Part shown: piece by piece, positions 1 to 7,978 of the stretch
Layout of the letters: each line of letters opens with the position of its first letter
Numbering within the stretch: the stretch's first letter is position 1
Assembly (NCBI GenBank): GCA_017474925.1
Contig: JAFVGN010000034.1
Coordinates: 58,576-122,575 of the forward strand
From: Prevotella sp.
GTDB lineage: Bacteria; Bacteroidota; Bacteroidia; Bacteroidales; Bacteroidaceae
Direction of reading: 5' to 3'
Length of the DNA: 64,000 nt
Position numbers and translations under genes: made by a program
Notes under the pieces: generated by a model
Database searches by the model: none
Told to the model about the DNA's origin: nothing
The model's input: only the letters and a program-made list of their open reading frames with translations

Positions 1-119
1 GCAACGGAACGCGTCTCATTCCTCCTGCCATCCAAGAGGAGATTCGCCGTCTCTTCCGTGAGGCAGGCTGGAAAGAAGACATCCATTTCGACAGCTATGT
101 GGAGGATTACGACTGGTGA
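1..119 (+). CDS. C-terminal fragment of an unidentified protein
   Basis: An open frame enters from the left edge and stops at TGA 117-119, leaving the last 38 residues (from codon 3). The tail is charged and aromatic and ends in EDYDW. I do not recognise the family. The repeat-rich DNA that follows (AGTGTAGGGT copies) suggests an accessory-region gene, but that is inference. Coding is plausible because the frame has no stop and the amino-acid composition is ordinary. Confidence 0.5.
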   Translation, partial: NGTRLIPPAIQEEIRRLFREAGWKEDIHFDSYVEDYDW

Positions 120-136
120 CGTCTGAGTGAGGGGTC

Positions 137-231
137 AGTGTAGGGTGAGTGTAGGGTCAAGACCACCCTACACTCCTCTCAATCCCTTTTTATATCGGCG
201 TTCCAGAAGATTTGAGTGTAGGGTGTAGGGT
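137..231. repeat. AGTGTAGGGT repeat cluster with perfect hairpin
   Basis: The decamer AGTGTAGGGT occurs directly at 137-146, 148-157 and 215-224 and inverted at 165-174, with a partial copy GTAGGGT at 225-231. Positions 147-157 and 165-175 form a perfect 11-bp hairpin with a 7-base loop. No T-run follows the stem, so it is not a standard terminator. The rest of the 120-322 gap shows no gene. Confidence 0.7.
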
Positions 232-322
232 AAATCGATAAAAAGCGTTTTCTGAAAAGTTGAACCTGTTACCTTATTTCATTTTTTATTAAACCACATC
301 CTGAATACGGGCTCTTTTTACC

Positions 323-1651
323 TCACTGCTTCAGCCACTGCCAGCGACGGGCCCAGTCTTCCAGAATATCCTGTCGCCATTTGCGCTGGGTCTTGGCGCC
401 TTGCCACTTACCCTCGTATTGGGAACGGTCAGGTAAGTCGCTATACCAGTTTTCGCCTAACGGATAGTCGTTGGCATCGGACTTTCCAGGCCATACATCA
501 TCGACGACAAACGAGCCCTTGAGGCCGTTCAGTTTCTTGATGGGTGATGAGATGGTGTAGCTGAGACGGGCTGGCGCCTTAGGTGAGTAGCGTAGCACAT
601 ACTGTCCATCGCCCACATAATAGCCTGCCCATTGTTGTTTGTCAATAGTGGCAATGAAACAGACACTGTCCTCAGCAATGTCCTTTTTTCTTGGTCCCTT
701 GAAATACCACTCCACCACGCTGTAAACGGGAATTGTATCGTGATCAGTAGTTTGCCCATGGAATACTCGTCGTGATGAATGCTTGATAGGTGCAAAGCGC
801 CCTCCCCATGATTCACTTGTAGGATCGTTCGGATTGCCATGCATCAAATATAGTAAGGAAGGGGTATCGCCCATCTTGACCACACCATTGTAATAGCCTG
901 CAAAGTCGTGCCCCATATAGCCAGCCCCTTTCATGGCGTAGTCGTAATAACCAGTGCCATAGCGATTCTGATCTGCCTCCATTCCTTTGTACTGCTCAAT
1001 GAGTTCCATCTTGTCGTTGTCAGTGATGAAACCGCGATAGGTGGCATTATTCTCTATCATCCAAAGGTTGGGATGGTTCTTTGCAATATAGGCATAACTG
1101 TTGGCACCCCACTTTTTGTTAGGTCCGCCAATCCAGTAGACACGAATCTTGCTCTCAATATCAGGTGCATCGTGCAAGGCTTGTGCCACATCTTCTAGTG
1201 TTCCCCAAACCAAAACCCATAGAGGTTGGTCGCTCTGACGGCGGGCACACTGGATGATCCACTCAGAGCCTTCTGTAGATTCTGCATAACCCTTGAGCGG
1301 CATCAAACTTTTACGGCCTTGCTTTGCGAGAACACGTAATGCGTCAGGCGACAGGAGCATGGGGTTCTTTTTCTTCAGTTTGGGATAATCCTTCTCATAG
1401 AGACTGATCATACGCAGGATTTCCTCTTTCGATCCACTGCCAAACGAGGGCGATGACACAAGACCCTCCAGATTGAACAAATCGGAGTACATCATCAGAT
1501 GAACCATCGACTGGTTGTCATCGGGGTCGGTACCACCGATATCCGTACTGATCAAGACACGAGGGCGCTCTATGGGTTTAGCTGAAATCGTGCCAGCCAG
1601 TGATAGGATACCAGCCAGCACGAGAAATATAGTTTGTCTTGTATTGTTCAT
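323..1651 (-). CDS. secreted DUF1593 nucleoside-hydrolase-like protein
   Basis: A 442-residue protein with a signal peptide (hydrophobic stretch at residues 8-24, then AKP). The mature start reads PRVLISTDIGGTDPDDNQS, with the clustered Asp residues typical of the nucleoside-hydrolase-like fold of DUF1593 proteins. This family is exported and presumed to cleave a glycosidic bond; the substrate is unknown. The ATG at 1651 was chosen because it begins directly at the signal peptide and lies 4 bases after the kinase stop; a longer frame upstream would run into the kinase gene. It is last in an operon with the FGGY kinase and split transketolase, so it may release the sugar that those enzymes metabolise (inference). 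Confidence 0.8.
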   Translation of the reverse strand: MNNTRQTIFLVLAGILSLAGTISAKPIERPRVLISTDIGGTDPDDNQSMVHLMMYSDLFNLEGLVSSPSFGSGSKEEILRMISLYEKDYPKLKKKNPMLLSPDALRVLAKQGRKSLMPLKGYAESTEGSEWIIQCARRQSDQPLWVLVWGTLEDVAQALHDAPDIESKIRVYWIGGPNKKWGANSYAYIAKNHPNLWMIENNATYRGFITDNDKMELIEQYKGMEADQNRYGTGYYDYAMKGAGYMGHDFAGYYNGVVKMGDTPSLLYLMHGNPNDPTSESWGGRFAPIKHSSRRVFHGQTTDHDTIPVYSVVEWYFKGPRKKDIAEDSVCFIATIDKQQWAGYYVGDGQYVLRYSPKAPARLSYTISSPIKKLNGLKGSFVVDDVWPGKSDANDYPLGENWYSDLPDRSQYEGKWQGAKTQRKWRQDILEDWARRWQWLKQ

Positions 1652-1655
1652 GAAA

Positions 1656-3203
1656 TCATTTGATGAGTTGGTTGACGGCATTGCGCCAGCCCTGATACAG
1701 ATTGTTCTTCTGCTTGTTAGGCTGAGGCTGAATGACCTGTGTGACCTTTCGCAAGGGTGCCACTTCGTCGAAACTGCTCCATACCCCACGGGCAAAGCCG
1801 TTCATGATAACAGCACCGAGGGCTGAGGCATCGTCCACCTCCGTACAAACCACTGGCGTGTCGAGCATATCAGCCTGGAACTGCATCAGGAACTTGTTCT
1901 TCGTGGGGCCGCCGTCTGCAGCAATCTCTTTCAGTCGTCCGCCCGTAGCACGGGCCATTACGTCAATCAAATCTTTAATCTGATAAGCAATACTTTCCAA
2001 TGCAGCACGCAGGAAGTGAGCCTTTGTCGTAGCGAAGGTCAGTCCGAAGACAGCCCCCTTGACCTCGCTCTGCCACCAGGGAGCACCCAGTCCTGAGAAG
2101 GCCGGTACGATATAGACGCCACCATTGTCCTCAACAGAGGTTGCCTGTGCTTCCATCTCTGACGGATGACCCACCAGCTGCAACTGGTCGGCAATCCATT
2201 TCAGCGTTGCACCTGTACTGTAGATGTTGCCTTCGAAACCATAGTAGGTCTTGCCGAAAGCCGAGAATCCCACACTCGTTACAAGTCCCTCAGGTGCAGC
2301 CTTAGGCTCCTCACCGATATTGACCATCACACTCGAACCAGTACCATAGGTTACCTTTCCGGAACCTGGCTCAAAACACATCTGCCCGACCAGTGCTCCG
2401 TGGGAGTCGCCTAAGACTCCGGCAATTTGTATGGGGGTAGGGAACAGTCCTTCACACGTTGTCTCGCCATACACACAGTCGCAAGGCTTCACCTCAGGCA
2501 TCATCGAGCGTGGAATGTCAAACAACCGCAGCAGGTCGTCGTCCCAGTCCAGCGTGTGGATGTTGAACAGCATGGTGCGCGAGGCATTGGTATAGTCGGT
2601 GGCGTGCACTTTTCCGCCTGTCAGCTTCCAGATGAGCCATGTCTCGATGGTACCCATCAGCAGCTCGCCTCGTGAACATGCCTCGCGGGCACCCTCGATG
2701 TTGTCGAGGAGCCACTTCACGCCTGTTGCCGAGAAGTTGGGGTCTATCAGCAATCCGCTCTTCTGCATCACCATCGGACCCTTTCCTTGAGCACGCAACT
2801 GGCGGCACAATTCAGCCCCACGGGTGTCCTGCCATACAACGGCATGGGCGATGGGCTTCCCTGTCGTTTTGTTCCACACCACCGCTGTTTCACGCTGGTT
2901 GGTCAGGCAAAGTGAAGAGTGAAGAGTGAAGAGTGAAGAATTTGCTGCCGCCATGCTTCCTGCGCCAGTCACTTGCCCGGTAGGAAATTCTTCACTCTTC
3001 ACTTTTAACTCTTCACTTAAAATCCGGATGGCCTCTATCATGTTCTGGTAGATCTCTTCGGCGTCGTGCTCCACCCATCCTGTCTGCGGATAGTATTGTT
3101 TGTGGTCCACATTGGTGCGCGCCAACACCTTGCATTGCTCGTCAAACAGCAGTGCCTTCGTTGACGAGGTGCTTTGGTCTATTGCAATGAATCGTTGTTC
3201 CAT
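1656..3203 (-). CDS. FGGY-family carbohydrate kinase with in-frame repeat insertion
   Basis: A 515-residue cytoplasmic sugar or polyol kinase. The N-terminal phosphate-binding motif DQSTSSTKALLFD is at residues 9-21, the catalytic base is probably D266 in GVLGDSHGALVG, and the second ATPase motif is DGGPTKNKF at 430-438. Overall it looks glycerol-kinase-like, but pairing with a split transketolase is the arrangement described for D-apulose kinase (AplK with AptA/AptB), so a ketose such as apulose or xylulose is a reasonable alternative substrate. Residues about 62-98 are an extra stretch encoded by an inverted repeat, placed just before the conserved LTNQRET strand. The frame is kept, so the protein may still be active. 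Stop lies 4 bases before the DUF1593 start. Confidence 0.85.
   Translation of the reverse strand: MEQRFIAIDQSTSSTKALLFDEQCKVLARTNVDHKQYYPQTGWVEHDAEEIYQNMIEAIRILSEELKVKSEEFPTGQVTGAGSMAAANSSLFTLHSSLCLTNQRETAVVWNKTTGKPIAHAVVWQDTRGAELCRQLRAQGKGPMVMQKSGLLIDPNFSATGVKWLLDNIEGAREACSRGELLMGTIETWLIWKLTGGKVHATDYTNASRTMLFNIHTLDWDDDLLRLFDIPRSMMPEVKPCDCVYGETTCEGLFPTPIQIAGVLGDSHGALVGQMCFEPGSGKVTYGTGSSVMVNIGEEPKAAPEGLVTSVGFSAFGKTYYGFEGNIYSTGATLKWIADQLQLVGHPSEMEAQATSVEDNGGVYIVPAFSGLGAPWWQSEVKGAVFGLTFATTKAHFLRAALESIAYQIKDLIDVMARATGGRLKEIAADGGPTKNKFLMQFQADMLDTPVVCTEVDDASALGAVIMNGFARGVWSSFDEVAPLRKVTQVIQPQPNKQKNNLYQGWRNAVNQLIK
2911..3020. repeat. inverted GTGAAGA-array element inside the kinase gene
   Basis: Left arm 2911-2953 is four GTGAAGA-type units running into AATTTGCTGCCGC. 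The right arm, 2987-3020, is the same array inverted, running inward into AATTTCCTACCGG. The arms face each other like terminal inverted repeats around a core of about 30 bases. The whole element is translated in the kinase. A third arm with the same array and tag (AATTTGCTTCCGC) sits at the start of sufB near 47.2 kb. Confidence 0.8.
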
Positions 3204-3224
3204 TTATCACATGACTTTCATTAC

Positions 3225-4148
3225 TTATTTGATAAAGCTGCTCACAGCCTTCACAATGCCTTCGGCATCCAGACCGTAGTGATGGAAGATTTCTGCGTTG
3301 GTGCCATGAACCACGTTCTCGTCAGGAATGCCCAGAATGCGAACGGGAACAGGATTCTCCGAGATAGTCTCGCACACCATAGCACCCAAGCCGCCAAACT
3401 GTGAGTGCTCCTCAACGGTGACGATACGTCCTGTCTCCTTGGCAGCTTTCTTGATAGCCTCCTCGTCGAAGGGTTTGATCCATGAGCAGTCGAGCACACG
3501 CGCCGTGATGCCTTGCTCCTTCAGCTGCAGGCCTGCCTGCCAGGCGTGGTAAACGGTCTCACCCGTAGCCACGATGGTGACATCCTGACCATCTAGAATC
3601 TGAATGGCTTTGCCCACCTCGAAGTGGAAGTCATCGTCAGCATAGACATCAGGTACGGCAGCACGGCCCACACGGACGTAGCAGGGTTTATTGAAGTCAA
3701 CCAGGAACTTCACCAGTTTCTTGGTGACGCGCCAGTCTGAGGGCAGGCAGACGGTCATGCCAGGGAAGGTGCGCAGCACGGCAATGTCATGCAGCGAGTG
3801 GTGGGTGGCCCCCAGTGCACCATAAGCCACACCGCCCGATACTCCTAAGATGGTAACGGGGTTTTCAGAATAGGCCAAGTCCACCTTGACCTGTTCCAGG
3901 CTTCGTGCCACATAGAAGCAGGCAGGGCCACAGCAGAATACTTTCTTACCAGAGTGTGCCAGTCCTGCCGAGATTCCCACGGCATCTTGCTCAGCAATAC
4001 CACATTCTACAAACTGCTCAGGCAGTGCGTTGGCATAGTCGCCCAGTGTCACCGAACCACGTGCATCAGTGGTTACGGCAATGATATCTTTGTCCTCACG
4101 TGCCAGTTCCAGCAACGTGTAAGTAAACTGTTTTCTACAAGCAATCAT
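3225..4148 (-). CDS. transketolase C-terminal subunit
   Basis: A 307-residue subunit carrying the pyrimidine-binding and C-terminal domains of transketolase. The conserved catalytic Glu is E53 in the ECGIAEQ motif. It must pair with the N-terminal subunit encoded directly upstream to form the thiamine diphosphate site at the dimer interface. Split transketolases next to an FGGY kinase usually belong to dedicated ketose pathways rather than the housekeeping pentose phosphate route; apulose-4-phosphate transketolase (AptAB) is the described example. The start codon ATG ATT lies within a copy of the AATTATGATT tag (4143-4152). Confidence 0.88.
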   Translation of the reverse strand: MIACRKQFTYTLLELAREDKDIIAVTTDARGSVTLGDYANALPEQFVECGIAEQDAVGISAGLAHSGKKVFCCGPACFYVARSLEQVKVDLAYSENPVTILGVSGGVAYGALGATHHSLHDIAVLRTFPGMTVCLPSDWRVTKKLVKFLVDFNKPCYVRVGRAAVPDVYADDDFHFEVGKAIQILDGQDVTIVATGETVYHAWQAGLQLKEQGITARVLDCSWIKPFDEEAIKKAAKETGRIVTVEEHSQFGGLGAMVCETISENPVPVRILGIPDENVVHGTNAEIFHHYGLDAEGIVKAVSSFIK

Positions 4149-4195
4149 AATTTTTAAATTAGGAATTAGTAATTAGGAATAAGTAATTATGATTA
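4143..4195. repeat. AATTAGG-type array with inverted AATTATGATT tags
   Basis: Between the two transketolase genes the DNA is an AATTAGGAATTAGT-type array (about 4155-4184) bounded by AATCATAATT at 4143-4152 and AATTATGATT at 4185-4194. One tag contains the start codon of the downstream gene and the other overlaps the stop codon of the upstream gene. Related copies occur at 25480-25600 and 35004-35034. Confidence 0.7.
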
Positions 4196-5023
4196 GTTCA
4201 TATTTTCGATTCGTTTCTCAATCTCGGCAACGGCTTCTTTGCATTGTTCCTCGTTCAACACGCCGTGGTGCCACTTGGCAATGCCCTCCATGAAGCTGAC
4301 ACCCTTGCCCTTGGTGGTATTCGACACCAGCAGGTGGGGCTTCCTGTTCGTATAGTCGATGGCATCGAAGGTCTTCACGATGTCCTCCATCGAGTCGCCA
4401 TTCATCTCGATGACGTCCCACCCAAAGGCACCCCAGCGCTCCTTGATGCTGTCGATGGGCATCACGTTCTCGGTATCACCAGAAATCTGCAGGTGGTTGC
4501 GGTCGATAATAGCCACCAGATTGTCCAGCTCGTACTTATGACCAGCCATGGCAGCCTCGTAGATAGAACCCTCGCCCTGTTCGCCGTCGCCCATCAGCAC
4601 GTAGGTCTTCCACTGTTTCTTGTCCATCTTGGCAGCAATGGCCATGCCTACGCCAATGCCCAGCCCGTGACCCAGCGCACCGCTGTTCACCTCGATGCCT
4701 GGCACCTCAATGGTGGGGTGACCACTCAGGATGCTTCCAAACTTGCCCAGCGTGTCGAGCACCTCTGGTGCCAAGAACCCCTTGGCCTCTAAGGTTACAT
4801 ACAAAGCCTCCACACAGTGTCCCTTCGACAACACGAAGCGATCTCTCTCCGCAGCCTTCGGCTCTGCTGGATTCAGGTTCTTCATCACGTGGAAATACAA
4901 TGCCGTCATCACGTTCAGGCACGACAGGTCACCGCCTATGTGACCCGCTTTGGCGGCATACACCACCTCAACAAGACGCTTGCGGTTCTTCTCCGCAAGC
5001 AATTCCAATTCTTTTACGTTCAT
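4193..5023 (-). CDS. transketolase N-terminal subunit
   Basis: A 276-residue subunit with the thiamine diphosphate (PP) domain. The motif starts at GDGEQGEGS (residues 145-153) and ends with N176, the usual GDG-to-N spacing. Conserved His residues appear in KAGHIGG (H28), SKGHC (H69) and GHP (H102). It is first in the four-gene minus-strand operon and is followed after 44 bases by the C-terminal subunit. Together they would transfer two-carbon units between phosphorylated sugars in the cytoplasm. I could not find a clear promoter of the Bacteroidetes type in the 230 bases upstream. Confidence 0.9.
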   Translation of the reverse strand: MNVKELELLAEKNRKRLVEVVYAAKAGHIGGDLSCLNVMTALYFHVMKNLNPAEPKAAERDRFVLSKGHCVEALYVTLEAKGFLAPEVLDTLGKFGSILSGHPTIEVPGIEVNSGALGHGLGIGVGMAIAAKMDKKQWKTYVLMGDGEQGEGSIYEAAMAGHKYELDNLVAIIDRNHLQISGDTENVMPIDSIKERWGAFGWDVIEMNGDSMEDIVKTFDAIDYTNRKPHLLVSNTTKGKGVSFMEGIAKWHHGVLNEEQCKEAVAEIEKRIENMN

Positions 5024-5189
5024 AGTTTTTAAGTATATACTTTTAAACTATAGATGCATTTACGCGGATTTTGTCATCAGTGAGCGATGTTTTTGTAGTA
5101 CATTCCGAGATTCTTCCAAGCTTCTCTTTCTTTTGTGTTTTTTTGATATTTGTTTCGTGTGATTACGAAACTTAAATAAATCTAATTGC

Positions 5190-5220
5190 TTTGCCGTTTC
5201 AGCAATAATTCGTATCTTTG
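5190..5220 (+). promoter_or_regulatory. Bacteroidetes-type promoter for acyltransferase gene
   Basis: TTTG at 5190-5193 is followed after exactly 19 bases by TATCTTTG at 5213-5220, matching the -33 and -7 elements of the Bacteroidetes primary sigma factor. The acyltransferase ATG lies 36 bases downstream. Confidence 0.75.
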
Positions 5221-5256
5221 CAAAGTTCAAGGATTTAATCAAAATACAGGAACCTG

Positions 5257-6180
5257 ATGTATTACATACTCTTCGCTTGCTGGTATGTGCTGTCGCTGCT
5301 TCCGCTGCGCATCCACTATGTCTTGTCGGATGTGCTGTACCTGATAGTCTATCGCCTGGCGGGCTATCGGACCAAGGTGGTGAGAAGCAACCTCGCATCG
5401 TCGTTTCCTGAGAAGTCGGCCACCGAGCTTCACGAGATAGAGAAGGGCTTCTACCACTGGTTTTGCGACTATATTGTCGAGACGGTGAAGATGTTCTCGA
5501 TGTCAGCCAAGGAAATGCGCCGTCGAATGCAGTTTGAGGGTTTAGAGCAAATCGAAGAGGAGTTGAAGAAAGGCCATAGCGTGACGGCCTATCTGGGACA
5601 CTACTGTAACTGGGAGTGGGTCAGCTCGCTGCCGTTGAACATCAGTTCGAAGGGTACTGCCGCACAGTTGTACCATCCTATTGAGAACAAGGCTGTGGAC
5701 AGGCTGTTCCTCTACTCGCGTGAGCGTTTTGGCGCCCATTCGCTGGAGATGAAGGAGGCTTTCGGCATTCTGCGTAACTGGCAGAAGGAAGGGCGGCTGT
5801 CGGTGACGGGATACATCTCTGACCAGGTGCCGGGCTATAGCAGCATGCACTACTGGCCGCAGTTCCTGAACCACGAGACACCAACCTATACGGGTGCCGA
5901 GCGCATAGCACGACTGCTGGATGCCCCGCCTTTCTACTTCGACATCTACCGCCCGCGGCGCGGCTACTATGTGGTCAAGGTTGTCAGGATGTGCGACAAT
6001 TTAAAGGAGGCTCCGAAGTTTTCCATTACGGAACGATACTACCGCCTGTTGGAGAAGAGCATTCAGCGCAATCCGGAATACTGGCTGTGGAGCCATAACC
6101 GCTGGAAACGCCAGTGGAAGGATTTTGTGGAGTATTTCCCTGACGAGGAGGAGCGCAAACGCATTCTTAGTAAACTGTAA
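5257..6180 (+). CDS. lipid A biosynthesis acyltransferase, LpxL/HtrB family
   Basis: A 307-residue inner-membrane acyltransferase. An N-terminal hydrophobic segment (residues 1-33) anchors it. The catalytic HX4E motif is H115-E120 in YLGHYCNWEW. The family adds a secondary acyl chain to lipid A precursors using acyl-ACP; aminolipid acyltransferases share the fold, so the acceptor is not certain. It is followed after 14 bases by a GT6 glycosyltransferase on the same strand, in keeping with a small envelope-lipid module. Confidence 0.88.
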   Translation: MYYILFACWYVLSLLPLRIHYVLSDVLYLIVYRLAGYRTKVVRSNLASSFPEKSATELHEIEKGFYHWFCDYIVETVKMFSMSAKEMRRRMQFEGLEQIEEELKKGHSVTAYLGHYCNWEWVSSLPLNISSKGTAAQLYHPIENKAVDRLFLYSRERFGAHSLEMKEAFGILRNWQKEGRLSVTGYISDQVPGYSSMHYWPQFLNHETPTYTGAERIARLLDAPPFYFDIYRPRRGYYVVKVVRMCDNLKEAPKFSITERYYRLLEKSIQRNPEYWLWSHNRWKRQWKDFVEYFPDEEERKRILSKL

Positions 6181-6194
6181 AGAACGAAAAAGAG

Positions 6195-6953
6195 ATGAAG
6201 ATAGGTATATTATATATAGGAATAGGCCGTTATGCCTGTTTCTGGCCCGAGTTTCATGAGAGCTGCGAGCAGTTTCTGGTTTCTGAGGCCGAGAAGCACT
6301 ACTATGTTTTTACTGACAAGGACGAGATCAAGGCTGGAGACAGGGTGGAGGTGTTCCACCAGGATGATATGGGATGGCCTTGCAATTCGCTGATGAGGTT
6401 TAAGATGTTCTGCCGCATCAAGGATCGTCTGCAGGGTCATGACTATTTGTTCTTCTTCAATTCCAATGCCAAAGTCCTGGTTCCTGTGACGGCGGAGGAC
6501 ATACTGCCAGTCGAAGAGGACTATTCTGCCCTGTGCATCGAGGATGATCCGGAAAAGATGACTTTCGAGTCCCGTCCTGAGTCTGCCGCCTATGTTCCCA
6601 AGGGGCAGGCGCGCTACTATTTCTCTGGTGCGCTGAACGGTGGCAAGGGTGAGGCCTATCTGAAACTGATTGAGACCTGCAACGCGATGGTCGACGAAGA
6701 CATGCGCAAGGGACTGATGCCGCTTTGGCACGACGAGTCGGTGCTTAACGGCTTCCTGTTTGGGAAGCAGGTTAAGGTGATGCGCCGCGACATGGGCAAG
6801 CCGTCCAACTGGAGCGAGCCGCACAATGCCAAAATCGTGCTGCGCAGAAAGGAGGATGTGCTGGGACGTGGATGGCTGCGTAACTACAAGGGACGCGAGC
6901 ATACCAACACGTGGTTGCGGAAACTGTTACGCAAGATAGGGCTGGTCAGTTAG
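6195..6953 (+). CDS. GT6-family glycosyltransferase (ABO-like, NXN type)
   Basis: A 252-residue protein that resembles bacterial GT6 enzymes, relatives of the vertebrate ABO and alpha-1,3-Gal/GalNAc transferases. It starts KIGILYIGIGRY, has FFFNSNAKV at residues 86-94 where vertebrate enzymes have DXD (here NSN, as in metal-independent bacterial members), YYFSGALNGG at 141-150 and WHDESVLNGF at 178-187, which matches the acceptor-binding HDES region. It would transfer Gal or GalNAc to a surface glycan. It has no signal or membrane segment and probably acts at the inner face of the membrane on a lipid-linked acceptor. It ends tail to tail with a GT2 gene, overlapping by 8 bases. Confidence 0.8.
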   Translation: MKIGILYIGIGRYACFWPEFHESCEQFLVSEAEKHYYVFTDKDEIKAGDRVEVFHQDDMGWPCNSLMRFKMFCRIKDRLQGHDYLFFFNSNAKVLVPVTAEDILPVEEDYSALCIEDDPEKMTFESRPESAAYVPKGQARYYFSGALNGGKGEAYLKLIETCNAMVDEDMRKGLMPLWHDESVLNGFLFGKQVKVMRRDMGKPSNWSEPHNAKIVLRRKEDVLGRGWLRNYKGREHTNTWLRKLLRKIGLVS

Positions 6954-7707
6954 ACTGTTCATACTTCTTGGCCAGGAAGATAAACTGGTAATAGCCTTCG
7001 AGTACGGCTTTGATAAACCCTGGCCGGCCGTCGAGGATGGCTCCCTTCAGGATGTAAGTCTTGAAGAAGCGGAAGAAGGGACGCCACAGGAAGGCCACTA
7101 ACCCATAGTGCTTGTTTCGCTTGCGCTCCAGTTCATTGCGCGTGTATTGGTTGGTCTTGCTGACAATGTTCTCGATGCTGTCGTTGGCCAGATGCTCAAA
7201 AGCCAGGTCTTTCCTGCTGGCAGGAATCTTCTCAACCCTGCCTGCTACCTCTGGCATGCAGTGGATGACTGCCGGCCAGTGGGTCTTGTCCTGACGGAAA
7301 AAACGCAGAATGTGGTCGGGGTAGTGGCAGCGCATGAAACGGCCCATGAAATAGTTCTTGCGCGGAATGAAGAGGCCGTCAGGACAATGGTCTTTCTGGA
7401 TGATGTCATACAGGTATGCCTTAAGTTCCTCGGTGACCACCTCGTCGGCATCGACAACCAGCACCCAGCGGTAGAGGGTCTGATGGATGGCAAACTCACG
7501 GGCGGGTTCTACGATGTTGTATTGGCCGCGTGGGAAGGTGACGATGTGACAGCCGTTCTTCCGTGCAATGTCGAGTGTGGAGTCGGTGCTCTCCATGTCG
7601 CAGACGAGTACCTCATCGAACCCACTGACGGCATCGAGCACCTGTTGCAGGTGCTGGCTGGCATTGTAGGTGTTGATGACCACCGAAATCTTGTTCTCTT
7701 CTTTCAT
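6946..7707 (-). CDS. GT2 family glycosyltransferase (LPS-core type)
   Basis: A GT-A fold enzyme of 253 residues. The N-terminus reads ISVVINTYNAS, typical of GT2, and the metal-binding motif is VVDADEV near residue 88. It resembles WaaE/KdtX-like core glucosyltransferases, so a role in LPS or surface glycan assembly beside the GT6 and acyltransferase genes is likely. The C-terminal 60 residues are basic and aromatic, perhaps membrane-associated. ATG at 7707 was chosen because an upstream ATG at 7725 would lie beyond the TATCTTTGC promoter element at 7713-7721; the resulting leader would be extremely short. Confidence 0.82.
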   Translation of the reverse strand: MKEENKISVVINTYNASQHLQQVLDAVSGFDEVLVCDMESTDSTLDIARKNGCHIVTFPRGQYNIVEPAREFAIHQTLYRWVLVVDADEVVTEELKAYLYDIIQKDHCPDGLFIPRKNYFMGRFMRCHYPDHILRFFRQDKTHWPAVIHCMPEVAGRVEKIPASRKDLAFEHLANDSIENIVSKTNQYTRNELERKRNKHYGLVAFLWRPFFRFFKTYILKGAILDGRPGFIKAVLEGYYQFIFLAKKYEQSN

Positions 7708-7748
7708 TGTGTGCAAAGATACCAATACAATGTGGGTTTCTCGCTCAG

Positions 7749-7820
7749 TACCCCGACCGCGAATCGAACGCGGAACTAAGTCTTAGGAGGACCTTGTTAT
7801 ATCCATTTAACTATCAGGGC
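7749..7820 (-). tRNA. tRNA-Arg(CCT)
   Basis: Reading the minus strand, the acceptor stem GCCCTGA pairs with TCGGGGT (two wobbles), the T arm is CCGCG-TTCGATT-CGCGG, and the anticodon loop CTCCTAA gives anticodon CCT. The 3' CCA is not encoded. A possible -7 element TACCTTCGC lies about 20 bases upstream. Confidence 0.93.
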
Positions 7821-7978
7821 CTATAGAATTCGGTTGCGAAGGTACAAATAAAAAATGGACTGACCAAACATTCAGCGCTTTTTTATCGAAATACAAAATA
7901 TTCAGGCGGCAATAGGCCGAAATTCGCGCTTTTTTATTAATTTTGCAGTCAGAAAACGAACAAAAGAAAGATAGAACT

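Noticed and set aside
2911-3020. Frameshift or pseudogene in the FGGY kinase
   Set aside because: The repeat insertion keeps the frame, and all kinase motifs before and after it are intact.
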